In this document: piece by piece, positions 5,600-7,028 of the stretch
How positions within the stretch are numbered: position 1 is the first letter of the stretch
Layout of the letters: every line of letters starts with the position of its first letter
NCBI GenBank assembly: GCA_030533315.1
Contig: JAUNJL010000097.1
Location: 1-7,028 of the forward strand
Direction: 5' to 3'
DNA from: Eubacteriales bacterium
Lineage (GTDB): Bacteria; Bacillota_A; Clostridia; Lachnospirales; Lachnospiraceae
Length of the DNA: 7,028 bases
Program-made: the position numbers and the translations under genes
Notes under the pieces: generated by a model
Seen by the model: only the letters and a program-made list of their open reading frames with translations
Databases searched by the model: none
What the model was told of the DNA's origin: nothing

Positions 5600-5821
5600 T
5601 TACTCCACTTCGATCATCTCTGCATCCGCTTTTCTAAGAGACAGCTCATAATCTCTCACCGTAACCTCCACCGGATCGCCTAAGGGGGCTACCTTCCGCA
5701 CAAAAACCGTGACACCCTTCGTAATTCCCATGTCCATGATCCGTCTTTTCACCGGGCCCTCCCCGTGAAGACGCTTCACCTTCACCGTAGAACCAACCTT
5801 CACATTCCGCAATGTTTCCAT
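5600..5821 (-). CDS. feoA: FeoA family protein (second, promoter-distal copy)
   Basis: A 73-residue cytosolic SH3-like protein of the ferrous iron uptake system, thought to act on or with FeoB. The sequence is classic for the family: RRIMDMGITKG (26-36) followed by VRKVAPLGDPVEVTVRDYELSLRK (41-64) and a terminal IEVE. ATG at 5821 is chosen because AAGGAG lies 6-7 nt upstream; the frame is open upstream to 5866, but that extension has no comparable site. It begins 47 bp after the other feoA copy ends and is followed by feoB after 100 bp, so the three genes form one operon. This copy, with the APLGDP block, is closer to the typical FeoA than the upstream one. Confidence 0.95.
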   Translation of the reverse strand: METLRNVKVGSTVKVKRLHGEGPVKRRIMDMGITKGVTVFVRKVAPLGDPVEVTVRDYELSLRKADAEMIEVE

Positions 5822-5868
5822 AATACACTCCTTCTTTTCATTTTCCCTGGTCTTCCCTGACGCCACGC

Positions 5869-6081
5869 TTAAGAAACCATGATCTTATTGGCCATATCCT
5901 TACCGATGGCCACCCTGGAATCCTTCACGTTGACGATCAGATTGCCGCCGATCTCCGAAATCACGGTCACTGTACCACCGGCAACAAAACCAAGGTTTTC
6001 CAGAAACTTTCGTGTCTCCTCTTTTCCTCCCACCTTTTTGATCACAGTTGGTTCTCCCGCATTTACCATTGACAACGGCAT
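5869..6081 (-). CDS. feoA: FeoA family protein (first, promoter-proximal copy, divergent type)
   Basis: A 70-residue SH3-like FeoA protein. It keeps the family outline (FLENLGFVAGGTVTVISEIGGNLIVNVKDSRVAIG, split over residues 26-60), but lacks the APLGDP block of the second copy, having EIGGNLIVNV instead. Such paired, unequal FeoA proteins are common in Clostridia, and the two may play separate roles at FeoB or form a mixed assembly; that is inference. ATG at 6081 has AAAGGGTG about 5 nt upstream. The frame extends to an ATG at 6123, but that start lies inside the leader hairpin and has no binding site. It is the first gene after the feo promoter. Confidence 0.93.
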   Translation of the reverse strand: MPLSMVNAGEPTVIKKVGGKEETRKFLENLGFVAGGTVTVISEIGGNLIVNVKDSRVAIGKDMANKIMVS

Positions 6082-6107
6082 ATGATCACCCTTTCTCTCT
6101 TTTGGCC

Positions 6108-6144
6108 TTCCCCCGGCCCTCAAAAAAACAGAGCCGCCGGGGAA
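6108..6144 (-). promoter_or_regulatory. GC-rich leader hairpin upstream of the first feoA
   Basis: In the transcribed leader (minus strand) TTCCCCGGC pairs with GCCGGGGGAA, with one bulged base, enclosing a loop that contains seven consecutive U residues. A second inner CTC/GAG pairing is possible. It lies between the inferred transcription start near 6189 and the feoA start at 6081. It may stabilise the mRNA or act post-transcriptionally. Because the U-run is in the loop rather than after the stem it is not a standard terminator. Confidence 0.45.
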
Positions 6145-6161
6145 AGATTCTTATAAAGATG

Positions 6162-6175
6162 CTTTATTGATTATT
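6162..6175. repeat. 14-bp direct repeat, copy downstream of the feo promoter
   Basis: CTTTATTGATTATT on the plus strand, identical to 6228-6241. The two copies start 66 bp apart and bracket the feoA promoter, this one lying just downstream of the inferred transcription start. This copy runs into TATTTATC, giving an imperfect GAT...ATC dyad loosely like a Fur box. A paired regulator site permitting looping is the likely reason for the repeat, but the protein is unknown. Confidence 0.5.
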
Positions 6176-6192
6176 ATTTATCGCTTACGGTG

Positions 6193-6218
6193 ATTAGTAT
6201 ATGCTAATTTTTCTTAGC
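6193..6218. promoter_or_regulatory. Phased TTAG/CTAA half-sites over the feo promoter (candidate metalloregulator operator)
   Basis: TTAG (6194), CTAA (6204) and TTAG (6214) recur at exactly 10-bp steps through the -10 hexamer and spacer. The left pair forms a 16-bp near-palindrome, ATTAG-TATATG-CTAAT (6193-6208), which covers the -10. The right pair forms GCTAA-N6-TTAGC (6203-6218). TTAG-N6-CTAA is also the core spacing of DtxR/IdeR-type iron boxes, so a DtxR-like iron repressor is one candidate; the Fur-like protein encoded downstream is another. The position over the -10 argues for repression. Confidence 0.5.
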
Positions 6219-6224
6219 CGTCAA
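6196..6224 (-). promoter_or_regulatory. Sigma-A promoter of the feoA-feoA-feoB operon
   Basis: On the minus strand: TTGACG (6224-6219), a 17-bp spacer, TATACT (6201-6196). Both hexamers match the consensus at five of six positions at ideal spacing. The predicted transcription start is near 6189, giving a leader of about 108 nt to the first feoA. The promoter sits in a strongly AT-rich island between GC-richer genes. Confidence 0.8.
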
Positions 6225-6227
6225 TGA

Positions 6228-6241
6228 CTTTATTGATTATT
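6228..6241. repeat. 14-bp direct repeat, copy upstream of the feo promoter
   Basis: An exact copy of 6162-6175, placed immediately upstream of the -35 hexamer (6219-6224). Together the copies flank the core promoter symmetrically, as expected for repressor or repressor/activator sites. Confidence 0.5.
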
Positions 6242-6261
6242 TTTCTCAATAACTATCTTTT

Positions 6262-6279
6262 TTCAAGGTGATCCCTGAA
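6262..6279 (-). terminator. Weak stem-loop after the isomerase gene
   Basis: In the minus-strand RNA, UUCAGGG and CCUUGAA pair over 7 bp (one G-U) around an AUCA tetraloop, 8 nt past the isomerase stop codon. No U-tract follows, so it is at best a poor intrinsic terminator or an RNA end-protecting hairpin. A dedicated strong promoter for feoA lies just downstream, so some transcript separation is expected here. Confidence 0.3.
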
Positions 6280-6286
6280 GGAGTTT

Positions 6287-6970
6287 TTATTCCGCGGCGG
6301 GAGGATACTCGCTGCAAAGGAGGCGGTAAGGGGGCTCGTCCTCCTCGATGGTTGGGAATCTTCCCATAGGCTCCAGGAAGCGGTTGTCCGTATTGTCGTC
6401 GTTGCACATGGACACCTCGCCGATGAGCACGTCCCCTGTGCCGGGCTTTACGTCAAAATCGTGGTACTGGTGAGGCCAGAGGGTAATGCTCTCCCCAGGA
6501 GCCAGCTCCACCCCCGTCCCGGCGGGCACGTAGTAGGAACGGCCGTCGGAGTTGACGCAAACCGGCGTATCCGCAAGGCCGCCCTCCCCGTCGTCGTTGT
6601 ACACATGGATGATCAGCACCCCGCCGCCCCGGTTGATGATGTCCTCGCTTTTTGTCCAGTGGAAGTGCATGGGGGAATGCTGTCCCTCCTTCAGCATCAG
6701 CAGCTTTTCCGCGTAAACCTTCTTATACTTCTCCAGGTGCTGGTTGCCGTTTCGCAGGGTAATGAGGGCAAAGCCTACCTTTTCCCAATCTCCCAGGCCG
6801 TAGTCCGTAATGTCCCAGCCCAGCATATTGTCCCGGATCTCGTCATACTCCTTCCCCTTTTCCTTCCACTCCTCCGGCGTCCAGCCGCAAAAGGGCGGAA
6901 GGACAAAGCCGTGGTCTGCCGCCATTTTTTCCATGTAGCGGATGCAAGCGTTGATCTCTGATCGTTTCAT
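6287..6970 (-). CDS. D-lyxose/D-mannose isomerase-type cupin sugar isomerase
   Basis: A 227-residue cytosolic enzyme of the D-lyxose isomerase family (B. subtilis YdaE and E. coli O157 Z5688 type), which interconverts D-lyxose with D-xylulose, and in many members D-mannose with D-fructose, using a divalent metal such as Mn(II). The cupin metal site is visible: MHFHWTKSED gives His102, His104 and Glu109, and the fourth ligand is in LWPHQYHDF (His167 or His170). The block EDIINRGGG (109-117) is also typical of the family. Full length, no truncation. ATG at 6970 is supported by AAGGAGG 8 nt upstream. No promoter is visible in the 58 bp left before the window edge, so it may be the last gene of a sugar operon to the right. 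Preference for lyxose or mannose cannot be decided from sequence. It is probably unrelated to the iron genes apart from needing a metal cofactor. Confidence 0.88.
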   Translation of the reverse strand: MKRSEINACIRYMEKMAADHGFVLPPFCGWTPEEWKEKGKEYDEIRDNMLGWDITDYGLGDWEKVGFALITLRNGNQHLEKYKKVYAEKLLMLKEGQHSPMHFHWTKSEDIINRGGGVLIIHVYNDDGEGGLADTPVCVNSDGRSYYVPAGTGVELAPGESITLWPHQYHDFDVKPGTGDVLIGEVSMCNDDNTDNRFLEPMGRFPTIEEDEPPYRLLCSEYPPAAE

Positions 6971-7028
6971 ATGAAATACCTCCTTCTTTTATGGAAAGTT
7001 CCCCTTTGCCCGGGGCTTCCTTTCTTCC

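Noticed and set aside
6108..6144. Leader hairpin of feoA as a Rho-independent attenuator
   Set aside because: The seven-U run is in the loop rather than directly after a stem, and I see no alternative stem that would place it correctly.
6971..7028. Promoter or terminator right of the isomerase gene
   Set aside because: Only a ribosome binding site is clear; a GCCCC...GGGG pairing near 6995-7017 is short and has no U-tract, and no -10/-35 pair can be supported.
1..7028. CRISPR arrays, tRNA or rRNA genes, insertion sequences and transposase genes
   Set aside because: No regularly spaced repeats, tRNA-like cloverleaf ends or transposase motifs were seen in the window.

Overview
The window reads as a chromosomal segment of a Gram-positive anaerobe of the class Clostridia, probably a Lachnospiraceae-like gut bacterium. 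This is an inference from strong AGGAGG-type ribosome binding sites, TTG starts, fairly GC-rich coding DNA with AT-rich promoters, two small FeoA proteins beside FeoB, and recognisable clostridial small-protein families. The species cannot be named from this sequence. All supported genes lie on the minus strand, so the transcription order runs from high to low coordinates. Every long plus-strand reading frame is a shadow.

Layout in transcription order: (1) 6970-6287, a cupin-fold D-lyxose/D-mannose isomerase-type sugar isomerase. (2) 6286-6082, an AT-rich control region with a near-consensus sigma-A promoter (TTGACG, 17 bp, TATACT). It is overlaid by TTAG/CTAA half-sites spaced exactly 10 bp apart and flanked by a 14-bp direct repeat; a GC-rich leader hairpin follows. 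(3) 6081-3304, two different FeoA proteins and the ferrous iron transporter FeoB. (4) A terminator-like hairpin at 3192-3232. (5) 3147-2692, a Fur-family DNA-binding protein with no histidine at all, so the classical Fur metal sites are absent. (6) 2540-2690, a non-coding cluster of three long near-perfect palindromes. (7) A second promoter (extended -10 at 2473-2481) driving a 26-residue membrane microprotein (TTG start at 2432), an 89-residue single-pass membrane protein with an acidic tail (DUF6110-like), and a P1B-type metal ATPase (TTG start at 1886) that runs off the left edge of the window.

Taken together this looks like a ferrous-metal homeostasis locus: import (FeoA/FeoA/FeoB), a divergent Fur-like regulator, and a probable export module made of two small membrane proteins and a P-type ATPase. 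The ATPase lacks both the CxxC metal-binding head and the CPC/SPC-type membrane metal site of well-studied P1B pumps (the equivalent positions read F-S-C). The pairing of a small single-pass protein carrying a charged tail with a P-ATPase recalls the mycobacterial PacL/Ctp efflux platforms. That analogy, and the iron or manganese substrate of the pump, are inferences. The sugar isomerase at the right edge is probably functionally unrelated.
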